Below, in pieces: positions 1 through 7,078 of a DNA stretch of 64,000 bases. The notes beneath the pieces are model-generated. The model was not told the DNA's origin. It made no database searches and worked only from the letters and a program-made list of their open reading frames with translations. The translations under genes were made by a program, and so were the position numbers. Position 1 is the stretch's first letter. The number at the start of each line of letters is the position of its first letter. This DNA is from Corynebacterium mastitidis DSM 44356 (GTDB taxonomy: Bacteria; Actinomycetota; Actinomycetes; Mycobacteriales; Mycobacteriaceae), in the NCBI RefSeq assembly GCF_000375365.1, contig NZ_AQXB01000003.1:205033-269032 (forward strand). The letters run 5' to 3'.

Positions 1-371
1 CCGTGATCGTGGGCCTGGGCTTCATCCCCGCCCTGGGCGTGGTGCACACGGGAACCGACCGTTCCTTCGTGTACGACATCGCGGACCTGTACAAGGCCGA
101 GGTGACCATCCCCGCCGCCTTTGACGCCGTGGCCGCCGCCATCCAGGAAGGCTGCACCGAGAGCGCCCCACTCACCACCGACGTGCGACGCCGCATCCGC
201 GACAGCGTGGTGCGGCTGCGCCTGATGGAACGCATGGTCAAGGACCTCTACGCGCTCATGGGCGTGGCCGAGGACGAGGACCTCCTCGACGTGGAACTCA
301 AGCTCTGGAGCGAGCTCGAGGTGATCGCCGCCGGGATGAACTGGGGAGAAGACGTGGGGGAATACCCATGA
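1..371 (+). CDS. cas1e: CRISPR-associated endonuclease Cas1, type I-E (3' part)
   Basis: This is the C-terminal 122 or so residues of Cas1, the integrase that with Cas2 inserts new spacers at the leader end of the array. The gene enters from the left edge, so its start is not visible. The visible part carries the type I-E signature HTGTDRSFVYDIADLYK, which holds the metal-binding His and Asp residues (equivalent to H208 and D218/D221 of E. coli Cas1). The rest is the helical C-terminal domain. Its TGA stop overlaps the ATG of cas2e (ATGA), so the two are translationally coupled. The interference genes (cas3, Cascade) would lie to the left and cannot be assessed. Confidence 0.93.
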   Translation, partial: VIVGLGFIPALGVVHTGTDRSFVYDIADLYKAEVTIPAAFDAVAAAIQEGCTESAPLTTDVRRRIRDSVVRLRLMERMVKDLYALMGVAEDEDLLDVELKLWSELEVIAAGMNWGEDVGEYP

Positions 372-709
372 TGGTCCTGGTAGTAACCGCCTGCCCCGCG
401 GGTCTCCGCGGCGACCTCACCAGGTGGCTCATGGAAATATCCCCAGGCGTGTTCGTGGGGAACCCCACCGCGCGGCTACGCGAGAGCCTATGGGACCGCA
501 CCGTGACGCTGGTCAAGGACGGGCGGGCCCTGCTGGTGTACAGCGCCCACAACGAACAGGGAATGGAGTTTAGGACGCACCGCCACGACTGGCAGCCCAC
601 CGACTACGAAGGGCTCACACTCATGCTGCGGCCCCACGCCAAGCCGCCCGAGGCCAGGCGCAGGACGGGGTGGAGCACGGCGAGGAACATGCGCCGGGCA
701 CGGAGGTGA
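368..709 (+). CDS. cas2e: CRISPR-associated protein Cas2, type I-E
   Basis: A 113-residue protein of the Cas2e (CT1978) type. The N-terminus MVLVVTACPAGLRGDLTRW is the beta-1/helix-1 segment of the ferredoxin-like fold, and the W-D-R-T-V-T-L and GMEFRTHRHDWQPTDYEG segments are typical of type I-E Cas2. Cas2 bridges two Cas1 dimers in the spacer-integration complex. It starts inside the cas1e stop codon, and a CRISPR array follows on the same strand after a 120-bp leader. Length is normal for the family and the gene looks intact. Confidence 0.93.
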   Translation: MMVLVVTACPAGLRGDLTRWLMEISPGVFVGNPTARLRESLWDRTVTLVKDGRALLVYSAHNEQGMEFRTHRHDWQPTDYEGLTLMLRPHAKPPEARRRTGWSTARNMRRARR

Positions 710-829
710 AGGCAGCGGTGGGGCGGTTGATTGGCGCGAACCGTTGGTGCGGCCAGGGCAGTGGAGGGGCGTGAAGGGAAGTTGTAGCTAGAATAAGGAA
801 TCGGCTCTTGTTTCTGCTGGTCAGGAAGT
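710..829 (+). promoter_or_regulatory. CRISPR leader
   Basis: This is the 120 bp between the cas2e stop and the first CRISPR repeat. The last 60 bp (about 770-829) are clearly more A/T-rich than the surrounding DNA, as expected for a leader that holds the array promoter and the spacer-integration signals. No ORF with coding character is seen. The role is inferred from position only. Confidence 0.6.
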
Positions 830-1032
830 GTGTTCCCCGCGTATGCGGGGGTGAGCCGCACTCCTCACCCCAGCCGAATACACCGCCGCCGTGTTCCCCG
901 CGTATGCGGGGGTGAGCCCTCCCGGGCCTGGTGGTGCTTCGTGACCTCGTAGTGTTCCCCGCGTATGCGGGGGTGAGCCCACCCTCCCGCACACCGCGCA
1001 CCGCAACCGCGCGTGTTCCCCGCGTATGCGGG
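830..1032 (+). CRISPR. Type I-E CRISPR array, 4 repeats and 3 spacers
   Basis: Three identical 28-bp repeats begin at 830, 891 and 952, exactly 61 bp apart, and a fourth begins at 1013. Each begins GTGTTCCCCGCGTATGCGGG and ends GGTGAGCC, and contains the palindrome CCCCGC/GCGGGG of type I-E crRNA stem-loops. Spacers are 33 bp (858-890, 919-951, 980-1012). The fourth repeat keeps only its first 20 bp (1013-1032), then continues into phage-derived DNA. Repeat type and neighbouring cas1e/cas2e agree. The array is very short. Confidence 0.96.
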
Positions 1033-1048
1033 ACCCGGTACTGCCTGA

Positions 1049-1294
1049 AACGAATTTTCTAACACTACCTGGCCGCATGCGCTACGGTTTGTGGACCTGG
1101 GAAAGGATGCCCGGGGACTTGGGTACATCCGGGTTCCCGGCCACAGGGTGTGCACGTTCTTCCTCATGTTGGCTACCTATGGCGTGGTGTATGTCAAGGA
1201 CGCGAAGAAGGCGAAGCACTCGGAGCGCGCACGGTATCATGACAACTGCATGTGTGGTGCTAGGGGGGTGTCCAGCGACGCCGACGTGCCCTGA
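1049..1294 (+). pseudogene. MuF-type phage minor capsid protein fragment
   Basis: The reading frame shows the C-terminal half of a phage MuF/SPP1 gp7-like head morphogenesis domain. VPGHRVCTFFLMLATYGVVY matches the usual pattern VPsG..CaFC.mLaSrG.vY, followed by the signature RYHDNCMCG. No start codon or N-terminus is present: the frame is open only from about 1049, just right of the truncated last CRISPR repeat. It stops at 1292-1294, while the next ORF continues the protein in another frame (residues LIVKDLEAKWYEVAH read from about 1291). A single frameshift has therefore split an originally continuous MuF-toxin fusion. Decayed prophage gene. Confidence 0.72.
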
Positions 1295-1326
1295 TCGTCA
1301 AAGACCTGGAGGCTAAGTGGTACGAG

Positions 1327-1893
1327 GTGGCTCACACCGACCGTAGACCTGTGGCAGATCAAAGGGAAGCATGGCAAGAATATGTTCAGAAGAAACACCG
1401 CGCTATGTGGCGACCAACTAGTTACATCAGCCTAGACCGCGCCACACCGGTAGGAGAACCTCGCGGATACCGTACACAGCAGCCCAGCCTGGCGAGCGTC
1501 CGGAAGAATACTCGTGATACTGGGCAATGGGATGAAGGATCAAGCAAGCAGCAAAAAGAGGATCGCGCCGCCGAAAAACGGGTAGCTCAATGGATACTCG
1601 AATCGGGCGCCACTACGGTTCAGCAAGTCCATGAGGTAGATCGCTCAATGCCTGATTTCCTTGTGGATGGCAGCACCCCTGTAGAGGTGAAACGAGTCGT
1701 GTCCTCAACTAGCATCCAGAAACAAGCACGCCGTGGCTTGAAGCAATCGAGCTGCGTCGTCATGGACGCACGCGAGGCCTCTATCTCATTGGAAGAAGCA
1801 CAAGAAGGCATGCGTGCAGCGATTCGGAACTATGGCGGGGATCTTGACAGGATCACTGTCATTGGGGACGATTTCGTCTTATCATGGCCGTAG
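1327..1893 (+). CDS. Probable MuF-linked nuclease toxin (CdiA-CT-like, PD-(D/E)XK)
   Basis: A 188-residue ORF with GTG start that is in reality the toxin half of the frameshifted MuF protein just upstream. The first 60 or so residues are linker. From about residue 78 there is a domain with E83, PDF (D110), VEVK (E120, K122), then QKQARRGLKQSSCVVMDA and a final strand ITVIGDDF. This order (D, ExK, a helix with basic residues, QA/vvlD, hydrophobic strand) is that of CdiA-type tRNA-nuclease toxin tips with a PD-(D/E)XK fold. Polymorphic toxins fused to MuF are known in temperate phages. Family assignment is by motif only. The following small gene fits as its immunity gene. G+C is visibly lower than in the core genome. 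Confidence 0.6.
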   Translation: MAHTDRRPVADQREAWQEYVQKKHRAMWRPTSYISLDRATPVGEPRGYRTQQPSLASVRKNTRDTGQWDEGSSKQQKEDRAAEKRVAQWILESGATTVQQVHEVDRSMPDFLVDGSTPVEVKRVVSSTSIQKQARRGLKQSSCVVMDAREASISLEEAQEGMRAAIRNYGGDLDRITVIGDDFVLSWP

Positions 1894-1907
1894 AAAGGAG
1901 GCCGTAA

Positions 1908-2254
1908 TGTCTGCAGAGGTATATTTGACCGCTTCGGCACCTGGCCTGACTGTCGAACAGGTACAGCAGGCCGTGCTGTCTCAATCCCAGGCGCACGCTC
2001 GCGATGGAGTGATTCATCTGGGGGAAGCCTACATGACGGTAGAAGAAGCCGATCCTGGAGAAATTTGGATCGATCTCCTGAACCATGACGGCGACAACAG
2101 CGAAGAGGCTTTCCGAGCCTTTGACTCCGTCTACGCCTATCTAGCTCAGACAACGTCTTGGGACCTGTGGACGGGATATGACGACGTCCCCGCACTGTGC
2201 GAGCGTACTGGCGTAGCCATGAAGCACAGACCCCTTTTGGCCCGAGCCAGCTAA
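1908..2254 (+). CDS. Probable immunity protein for the MuF-linked toxin
   Basis: The frame is open from 1814, but the start is set at the ATG at 1908. An excellent ribosome binding site (AAAGGAGG) sits just before it, giving a 115-residue acidic protein beginning MSAEVYLTASAPGLTVEQV. No known motif was recognised. Small size, acidity, a position 14 bp downstream of the toxin stop on the same strand, and preservation of an intact frame among decayed phage genes all point to immunity. An immunity gene is kept while its toxin might still be made. The function is inferred from context. Confidence 0.55.
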
Positions 2255-2283
2255 ACATCCTCACTGTCTAGTTAGGTAGACGC

Positions 2284-2309
2284 GCCAGGTTCGACTCCCG
2301 GGCGAGGCA
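2284..2309 (+). other. tRNA 3'-end-like segment (possible attachment-site relic)
   Basis: The stretch CCAGGTTCGACTCCCGG followed by GCGAGGCA looks like a tRNA T-arm (one mismatch in the stem) plus acceptor strand. No D-arm, anticodon arm or matching 5' acceptor strand precedes it, so it is not a tRNA gene. Phages often integrate at tRNA 3' ends, so this could be an attachment core or a phage-borne tRNA relic. Weak call. Confidence 0.25.
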
Positions 2310-2321
2310 CTACACCCCTAG

Positions 2322-2358
2322 CTAAACCCCGATCACCGTCATGGTGGCCGGGGTTTAG
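2322..2358 (+). terminator. Strong hairpin after the toxin/immunity genes
   Basis: CTAAACCCCG (2322-2331) pairs perfectly with CGGGGTTTAG (2349-2358), and the inner CACC/GGTG adds to the stem. It is placed about 70 bp after the immunity gene. There is no long T tract, so it may be a terminator or a processing hairpin of the former phage late operon. Confidence 0.5.
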
Positions 2359-2457
2359 TCATGCGCGGGTGGAAGCACCACGGCCCTACTCGCGCCAGGG
2401 GAGGGGCGGACCCCATAGCCACCCCGCCTTTGTAGTGGGGGAGAAGAAAGAGAGACC

Positions 2458-2668
2458 ATGACCACCGAAACCACCGAGGCCCCGGACACTCCCACACCGG
2501 ACCAGGCCGACACGAGAGACTACCAGCCCGGCCGCCCAAGAGGATCTGGACCGCATCGTCGAGGCTCGTCTAACCCGCGAGTGCGCACGATACCGCGACT
2601 ATGGCGAGTATAAGATCAACGCTGCCAGGTACGACGAAGTCCAGGAAGCCAAGCAGGCCGCAGAATAG
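2458..2668 (+). pseudogene. Phage scaffolding protein remnant
   Basis: A good ribosome binding site (GGGGGAGAAG) precedes an ATG at 2458 that opens the acidic Thr/Pro/Glu-rich N-terminus MTTETTEAPDTPTPDQAD typical of actinophage scaffolding proteins. After about 26 codons the frame shifts. In another frame the sequence continues EDLDRIVEARLTRECARYRDY and on to the stop at 2666-2668, which is the familiar coiled-coil start of such scaffolds. So the gene carries at least one frameshift (near 2535) and lacks most of its C-terminus. Gene order MuF, toxin/immunity, scaffold is that of a siphophage head operon. Confidence 0.6.
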
Positions 2669-3387
2669 AAGACCGCAGCGTATTACCCCCATCGGCTGGC
2701 TGAGCAATGAGCTTCGTCAGCGCTAACCTTTCCCGCGTTCTCTACATAGAAGGGTTTGTGTTTATGCGGAAAGTTATTGGTTGTAGAGGATTCTTTCATT
2801 TTTAGTCGGGCAGTGGACATGGCGGAGAGTTAGGCAGGGAAGAAATGCCCTTGTATCGCCGCCGTCCTCCAAGTGCTCAGCCTGGCAATCCAGATCAGCG
2901 AGTGGAGACGGGGCTGCCCCAAGGGCAGGTACCGCAAGCGGTGACACAAAGATTCCCCGGTTTAGGAAACCTAACCATCCTGAACCGGGGAATCACCCCT
3001 ACCCTAACCCTCGCCAGAGAGGAAACACCATGCGCACACGTTGAATAACCCCCTACCACGCCCCTTACCGCCGTGAGCCTTGCCGCTCTCGCCAGCGCCC
3101 CCGCAGCTGGACGCTTATCTCAGAGGGGTGCCCTGGCCGTCACCGCCGCCTTTGACACTTACCGGGTTACGGCCGATAAGGTTGGCCATCACCGAGTATT
3201 GGACAACCGTGCAGGACACCTGAACCGCCTACACCTTGTGCGGCCACGTTTCTGTCATTCTTCGGGGAAGAATCATAGGAAGAGCATAATCTTGCCGCAG
3301 CGTGCCAGCTGTAAACCAGCAGCCCCTACTGGAGACTGTCTGTGCCGCCAGAGTATCCCAAATTCGGCGCCCAAACTGTTGCATAAA
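2669..3387. other. Prophage debris, no intact gene recognised
   Basis: Lower-GC DNA with short open frames only (for example 2845-3048) and no protein motif I recognise. A scaffold-to-capsid style hairpin lies at 2951-2994. The sequence after it (AGAGAGGAAACACC, then ATG at 3030) looks like a ribosome binding site with a start codon, as for a major capsid gene, but the frame stops after five codons. The region ends at the isochorismate synthase stop. Probably the eroded remainder of the head operon. Confidence 0.45.
2951..2994 (+). terminator. Perfect 12-bp hairpin in prophage debris
   Basis: GATTCCCCGGTT (2951-2962) is exactly complementary to AACCGGGGAATC (2983-2994), with a loop of 20 nt. 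Actinophages commonly carry such a terminator-like hairpin between scaffold and capsid genes. There is no T tract after it. Confidence 0.5.
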
Positions 3388-4461
3388 TTATTCTTCCACC
3401 CCCAGCGCCTCCCACACCGGCCCGAGCTTGGTCTCGGTCTCGAGCACCTCGGCCTCGGGGTCGGAGTCGGCCACGATGCCTCCTCCGGCGTGGGCGAGCG
3501 CCGTGGAGCCGCGGACCACGGCGCCGCGGATGGATACGCGCCATTCGCCGTTGCCGTGTTCGTCCGCCCATCCCACTGCGCCCGCGTAGAAGCCGCGGTG
3601 GGGCTCGGCGTCTCTCAGTAGTTCTCGGGTCGCGGCGGTGGGGTAGCCGCAGACGGCCGGGGTGGGGTGCAGGGCTGCGACGAGTTCCAGGGCTGTGGCG
3701 GGGGCGTCGTCGCGCAGCGTGCCCCGGATGCGGGTGCCCAGGTGCCAGGTGTGCGAGGTGGCGGTGAGCGAGGGGCGCTCCGGGACGTCGAGGTCGGCGC
3801 ACCAGGGTTGCAGGACGCGCCGGATCTCCCGGGTGACGTAGGAGTGCTCCTCGTTGTTCTTCGCGGAGAGCAGCAGCTCCGTGGCCTGGGCCTGGTCCTG
3901 TACCGGGTCGAGGCGTCGCGGCGCGGTCCCTGCCAGCGGGTGGGACTCGATGTAGCGCCCGCGCTTGAGCAGCAGGAGTTCCGGGCTGGAGCCCACCAGC
4001 CAGGTTCCGGCGTGGGGCGGGCCCGCGCTGGAGAGGTCCGTAAGGTGCGCGTGCCCGGTGCCGGAGCGGGCGAGGAAGCGGGAGAAGAGCCAGAGCGGGT
4101 CGATCTCCTCGCGGCAGCGGTATTCCACGGCGCGGGAGAGCACGATCTTCTCGCATGCCCCGGCCTTAATGGCGCGCACGGCCTCGCGCACGCGCCGCGC
4201 GTGCTCCTCGGGGCCGGGGTCGTCCGTCCTCTCGACCACCGTGGGGGCCGCGCCGTCGGGCGCGGTGGGTGGCGTGGGGGAGAACCAGAACTGCCTCGGG
4301 GTCCACAGCGCGGGCGGCTCGGAGGTGTGGAAGGGGAGCGCCCCCACCACGATCGGAGAGCCGTGGCGCAGGCCGTGCAGCGCCTGATCCACGCCGTGCC
4401 ACGCGGCGTCGCGCCCCGTGGCGTGGAGCGTGCCGGTGGGGCCGGTGAGCAGAAAGGTCAC
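3388..4461 (-). CDS. entC: Isochorismate synthase
   Basis: Converts chorismate to isochorismate, the first step toward 2,3-dihydroxybenzoate or salicylate siderophores (or menaquinone). The C-terminal chorismate-binding domain shows EKIVLSRAVEY, SSPELLLLKRGRYIESHPLAGT, AKNNEEHSYVTREI, a central HLGTRIRGT, then LHPTPAVCGYP and GFYAGAVGW, all typical of the EntC/DhbC/MenF family. The start is set at GTG 4461 (about 357 residues, VTFLLTGPTG). The frame is open to 4563, but that extension is poor and Pro/Arg-rich. Divergent from an MFS gene across a DtxR-like iron box, which favours siderophore rather than menaquinone use. No DHB ligase or NRPS gene is in the window. Confidence 0.88.
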   Translation of the reverse strand: MTFLLTGPTGTLHATGRDAAWHGVDQALHGLRHGSPIVVGALPFHTSEPPALWTPRQFWFSPTPPTAPDGAAPTVVERTDDPGPEEHARRVREAVRAIKAGACEKIVLSRAVEYRCREEIDPLWLFSRFLARSGTGHAHLTDLSSAGPPHAGTWLVGSSPELLLLKRGRYIESHPLAGTAPRRLDPVQDQAQATELLLSAKNNEEHSYVTREIRRVLQPWCADLDVPERPSLTATSHTWHLGTRIRGTLRDDAPATALELVAALHPTPAVCGYPTAATRELLRDAEPHRGFYAGAVGWADEHGNGEWRVSIRGAVVRGSTALAHAGGGIVADSDPEAEVLETETKLGPVWEALGVEE

Positions 4462-4538
4462 GGGAGGATCACCCGGTTTTCGTGCCGTAACGCGGCGGGC
4501 GGGGCCGGGGGCGTCGAGGGGTGCTCGGGGAGCGGCAT
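4458..4538 (-). CDS. Possible short leader ORF upstream of entC
   Basis: An ATG at 4538, preceded by AGAAAGG, opens a 26-codon frame (MPLPEHPSTPPAPPAALRHE...). Its TGA overlaps the proposed GTG start of isochorismate synthase (GTGA). The entC start itself lacks a ribosome binding site, so translational coupling through this short frame is plausible. Alternatively the frame is chance, and the true start is elsewhere. No homology is claimed. Confidence 0.3.
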   Translation of the reverse strand: MPLPEHPSTPPAPPAALRHENRVILP

Positions 4539-4568
4539 GGCAACCTTTCTCTACGTCGTACAAAAGTA

Positions 4569-4587
4569 TGAGGTAAGCCTAGCCTAT
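4569..4587. promoter_or_regulatory. DtxR/IdeR-like iron box
   Basis: TGAGGTAAGCCTAGCCTAT matches the 19-bp DtxR consensus TTAGGTTAGCCTAACCTAA at 15 of 19 positions, including the central AGCCTA core. It lies in the short gap between the divergent isochorismate synthase and MFS genes. It would let DtxR-Fe2+ repress both. Binding is inferred from the match. Confidence 0.72.
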
Positions 4588-4679
4588 AGTTCTCCGTGGG
4601 GAATAAAGCCCAGGTAATTAGGCGGTCGAAGTTCTTTGCGCCGTGCGCTCGGGGGGCAAAAAGGGTAAGGTTCCACGCC

Positions 4680-5939
4680 GTGCCTCGTACCCCTGATAAC
4701 AATCTCACCGCACCATCCTCGCGCGCCCGGCGACGCGCCGTGCCCCGCCAGACGGACATCACGCAGACCCGCCGCTACATCGTCATGGTGGCCATGGCCC
4801 TGGGCGGGTTCGGCATCGGCGTCACGGAGTTCGTCTCCATGGGGCTGCTCAGCGACATCGCCGCGGACTTCCACATCTCGGAGGACACCGCCGGGCACAT
4901 CATCACCGCCTACGCGATGGGCGTGGTCATCGGCGCGCCCCTCATCGCGGCCCTGACGGGGTCGGTGCCGCGGCGTCGCCTCCTGCTCATCCTCATGGCG
5001 GCCTTTACCGTGGGCAACGCCCTGACCGTGTTCGCGGGCGTGTACGCCAATTCCTACGGCGTGCTGGTGGTCTCCCGCTTCCTCGCGGCCCTGCCGCACG
5101 GGGCGTTCTTCTCGGTATCCGGGCTGGCCACGGCGTCGATGGCCCCCGAGGGGCAGCGCGGCCGCGCCCTGGCCTTCGTGGGGCTCGGCCTGCCCTTTGC
5201 CACGGTGCTGGGTGTGCCGGTGGCGCAGGCGCTGGGGCACGCCGTGGGGTGGCAGAGCGCCTACGTGGTGGTCTCCGCGATCGGGCTCGCCACGCTGGCG
5301 GCGCTGTGGTTCCTCATGCCGCACATGTCCCGGATGACGCCCACCAGCCCCATGACGGAGCTCGGCGCGCTGAGGCGCGGGCAGGTGTGGCTCTCCCTGG
5401 CCATCGGCTCGGTGGGATTCGGCGGGATGTTCGCCGTGTACACCTACATCTCCTGGACCATGACGCACCGCGCGGGGCTCGACCCCAAGCACATGTGGCT
5501 GGTGCTGATGGTCTACGGCATCGGCATGGTGGCGGGCACCTGGGTGGGCGGCCGCCTCTCCGACTGGAACCTGGAGCTGGGCATCCTCGTGGCCCTCGGG
5601 GCGATCTGCGCCACCCTGCTGATCTTCTACGTGGCCTCCACCAACGCCATCGCGGGGATTATCTGCTTCGGGCTGATCGGCATGTCCGGCTCCACGCTCA
5701 TTCCCTCCCTGCAGATCCGCCTGATGGACGTCGCCGGGGAGGCCCAGACCTTGGCGGCGGCGCTCAATCATTCCGCGCTCAACATCGCCAACGCCGCCGG
5801 GGCCTCCATGGGCGGCGCGGTGATCGCCGCCGGGTACAGCTACTCCGCCCCGGCGCTGGCGGGCGCGGCCCTGGCTCTCGTGGCCGTGGCCCTGTGGTAC
5901 GTGGCCTTCACCCTGCGACGCCGCGGCGCGGGCAGCTAG
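4680..5939 (+). CDS. MFS transporter, DHA1/AraJ-like, iron-regulated
   Basis: About 419 residues with twelve hydrophobic segments, starting after an N-terminal basic stretch. Helix 1 carries the DHA1 motif GGFGIGVTEFVSMGLL, and helix 2 HIITAYAMGVVIGAPL is followed by the short basic loop SVPRRRLLL. FSVSGLATASMAP and LAFVGLGLPFATVLGVPV are typical of AraJ/YdhP-type exporters. The frame opens at 4596, but the GTG at 4680 (with AAGG about ten bases upstream) gives a more normal length. It is divergent from isochorismate synthase over a DtxR-like box, so export of a siderophore or a related aromatic compound under iron limitation is a reasonable inference. Substrate unknown. Confidence 0.85.
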   Translation: MPRTPDNNLTAPSSRARRRAVPRQTDITQTRRYIVMVAMALGGFGIGVTEFVSMGLLSDIAADFHISEDTAGHIITAYAMGVVIGAPLIAALTGSVPRRRLLLILMAAFTVGNALTVFAGVYANSYGVLVVSRFLAALPHGAFFSVSGLATASMAPEGQRGRALAFVGLGLPFATVLGVPVAQALGHAVGWQSAYVVVSAIGLATLAALWFLMPHMSRMTPTSPMTELGALRRGQVWLSLAIGSVGFGGMFAVYTYISWTMTHRAGLDPKHMWLVLMVYGIGMVAGTWVGGRLSDWNLELGILVALGAICATLLIFYVASTNAIAGIICFGLIGMSGSTLIPSLQIRLMDVAGEAQTLAAALNHSALNIANAAGASMGGAVIAAGYSYSAPALAGAALALVAVALWYVAFTLRRRGAGS

Positions 5940-5950
5940 GCCGCCGCTCG

Positions 5951-6287
5951 AAGGGGTGCCATCTCCGGTCCCGCGGGCGCGGAAGCCGGTCGGTGGCACC
6001 CCTTCGTGCTTTTCGACGCCCCATCGCTCCACCGAGCGGCAGGTTGGTCCACCCGCTTCAAGGGGTGCCAGTGGGAGGGGAGGGGGCGTCGAGAAGCGGG
6101 CAATGGCACCCCTTCGCGTCGGCGCGGCGCGCCCTGCGAACCCGAAGGGGTGCCGCTAGTCGACGCCCCGTCCCCGCCGGGCGGGCACCGGCACCCCTAC
6201 GGCCGCCGACGACGCCGCCCCCACCGACGCCAAAGGGGTGCCACCGGCCGTGGGCACGCAGCGAGCGGCCCCGAGGTGGCACCCCTA
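5951..6287. repeat. Cluster A of 55-bp inverted-repeat units (4 copies)
   Basis: Four units lie at 5951-6004 (54 bp), 6060-6114, 6145-6199 and 6233-6287 (55 bp each). Each has an 11-bp left arm AAGGGGTGCCR and the complementary right arm YGGCACCCCTT or ...CCCTA around a core of 32-33 bp that differs between units. The cluster fills the gap between the convergent MFS gene and gatD. No ORF with coding character fits here. The function is unknown: bidirectional terminator, protein-binding site or mobile repeat are the options. Confidence 0.88.
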
Positions 6288-6325
6288 AGCGCCGACACAA
6301 CCGGCGCACAACCCCCAAAAAGCGC

Positions 6326-7078
6326 TCAGCCCAGGCGCTCGGCGCGGAGCTTGTCCACCACGGGGATGTCCAGGGGCTCGAGCTCGGCGGGGGCGATCCC
6401 CATCGCCCGCGCCAGGAGGAGGTCCGCGAGCTGCGGGTTGCGCGCCAGCACCGGCCCGTGCATGTAGGTGGCCACCACGGAGCCCTGGACGGCGCCCTCG
6501 GCGGCGGTCTGGGCGTCGGCGTCGGGCAGCCCCTCGGCCCCGTGACGGTCGCAGTTGCCCATCCCGCGCCGCACGGTGCCCAGGGGGGTGGCGCCGGGGC
6601 CGAGCACGGTGGCGCCCATGTGGTTTTCAAAGCCGGTCAGCGGCTCGGTGAGGTCGGCGGTCATCCCGGCCCCGGTGGGGGCGGAGGTGACCTCCCCGAT
6701 GGCGCGCTTGTGCAGCGCGGTGGTGGTGGCGTCGATGAGCCCTAAGCCGTCCACCACGCGGCCCCCGGCGCGGAAGGACTCCCCGAGCACCTGGAACCCG
6801 GCGCAGATGGCCAGGATGGGGCGGCCCGCCTCGGCGGCGCGGGAGAGGCCGCCGTCTGCGAGCAGGTGCTCCGCGGCGAGGATCTGGGCGGTGTCCTCCC
6901 CGCCCCCCAGGGTGTACACGTCGAGGCCGGTGGGCACGGCCTCGCCCAGCTTGACCGGGTGGATCTCCGCGCTTAGCCCGCGCATGCGGGCGCGCTGGCG
7001 CAGCACGAGGGCGTTGCCGTCGTCGCCGTAGGTGCCCAGTACGTCGGGGAGAATGAGGCCGATGTGCAGCTCGGTCAT
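6326..7078 (-). CDS. gatD: Lipid II isoglutaminyl synthase, glutaminase subunit GatD
   Basis: A CobB/CobQ-like class I glutamine amidotransferase of 250 residues, which supplies ammonia to MurT for amidating the D-Glu of lipid II on the cytoplasmic side of the membrane. The nucleophile is in AICAGFQVLGESF (Cys about residue 94), and the catalytic His is in ATYMHGPVLARNP (about 189). GLGLIDATT and GFENHMGAT are typical. The ATG directly abuts the murT stop (TAA then ATG), so the pair forms one operon read leftwards. Length is standard. Confidence 0.93.
   Translation of the reverse strand: MTELHIGLILPDVLGTYGDDGNALVLRQRARMRGLSAEIHPVKLGEAVPTGLDVYTLGGGEDTAQILAAEHLLADGGLSRAAEAGRPILAICAGFQVLGESFRAGGRVVDGLGLIDATTTALHKRAIGEVTSAPTGAGMTADLTEPLTGFENHMGATVLGPGATPLGTVRRGMGNCDRHGAEGLPDADAQTAAEGAVQGSVVATYMHGPVLARNPQLADLLLARAMGIAPAELEPLDIPVVDKLRAERLG

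Noticed and set aside
2284..2309. Full tRNA gene
   Set aside because: Only the T-arm and 3' acceptor strand look tRNA-like. D and anticodon arms are missing upstream.
3073..3621. Plus-strand frame of 182 codons
   Set aside because: Its second half is antisense to isochorismate synthase, and the first half has no recognisable motif. Treated as prophage debris.
4584..6032. Long minus-strand frame (482 codons) opposite the MFS gene
   Set aside because: Composition is that of an antisense shadow (His/Gly/Arg-rich low complexity). The plus-strand frame encodes a clear transporter.
5951..6287. Second CRISPR array
   Set aside because: The fixed parts are inverted, not direct, repeats of only 11 bp, and the units are separated by 29-55 bp. 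The geometry is not that of a CRISPR.
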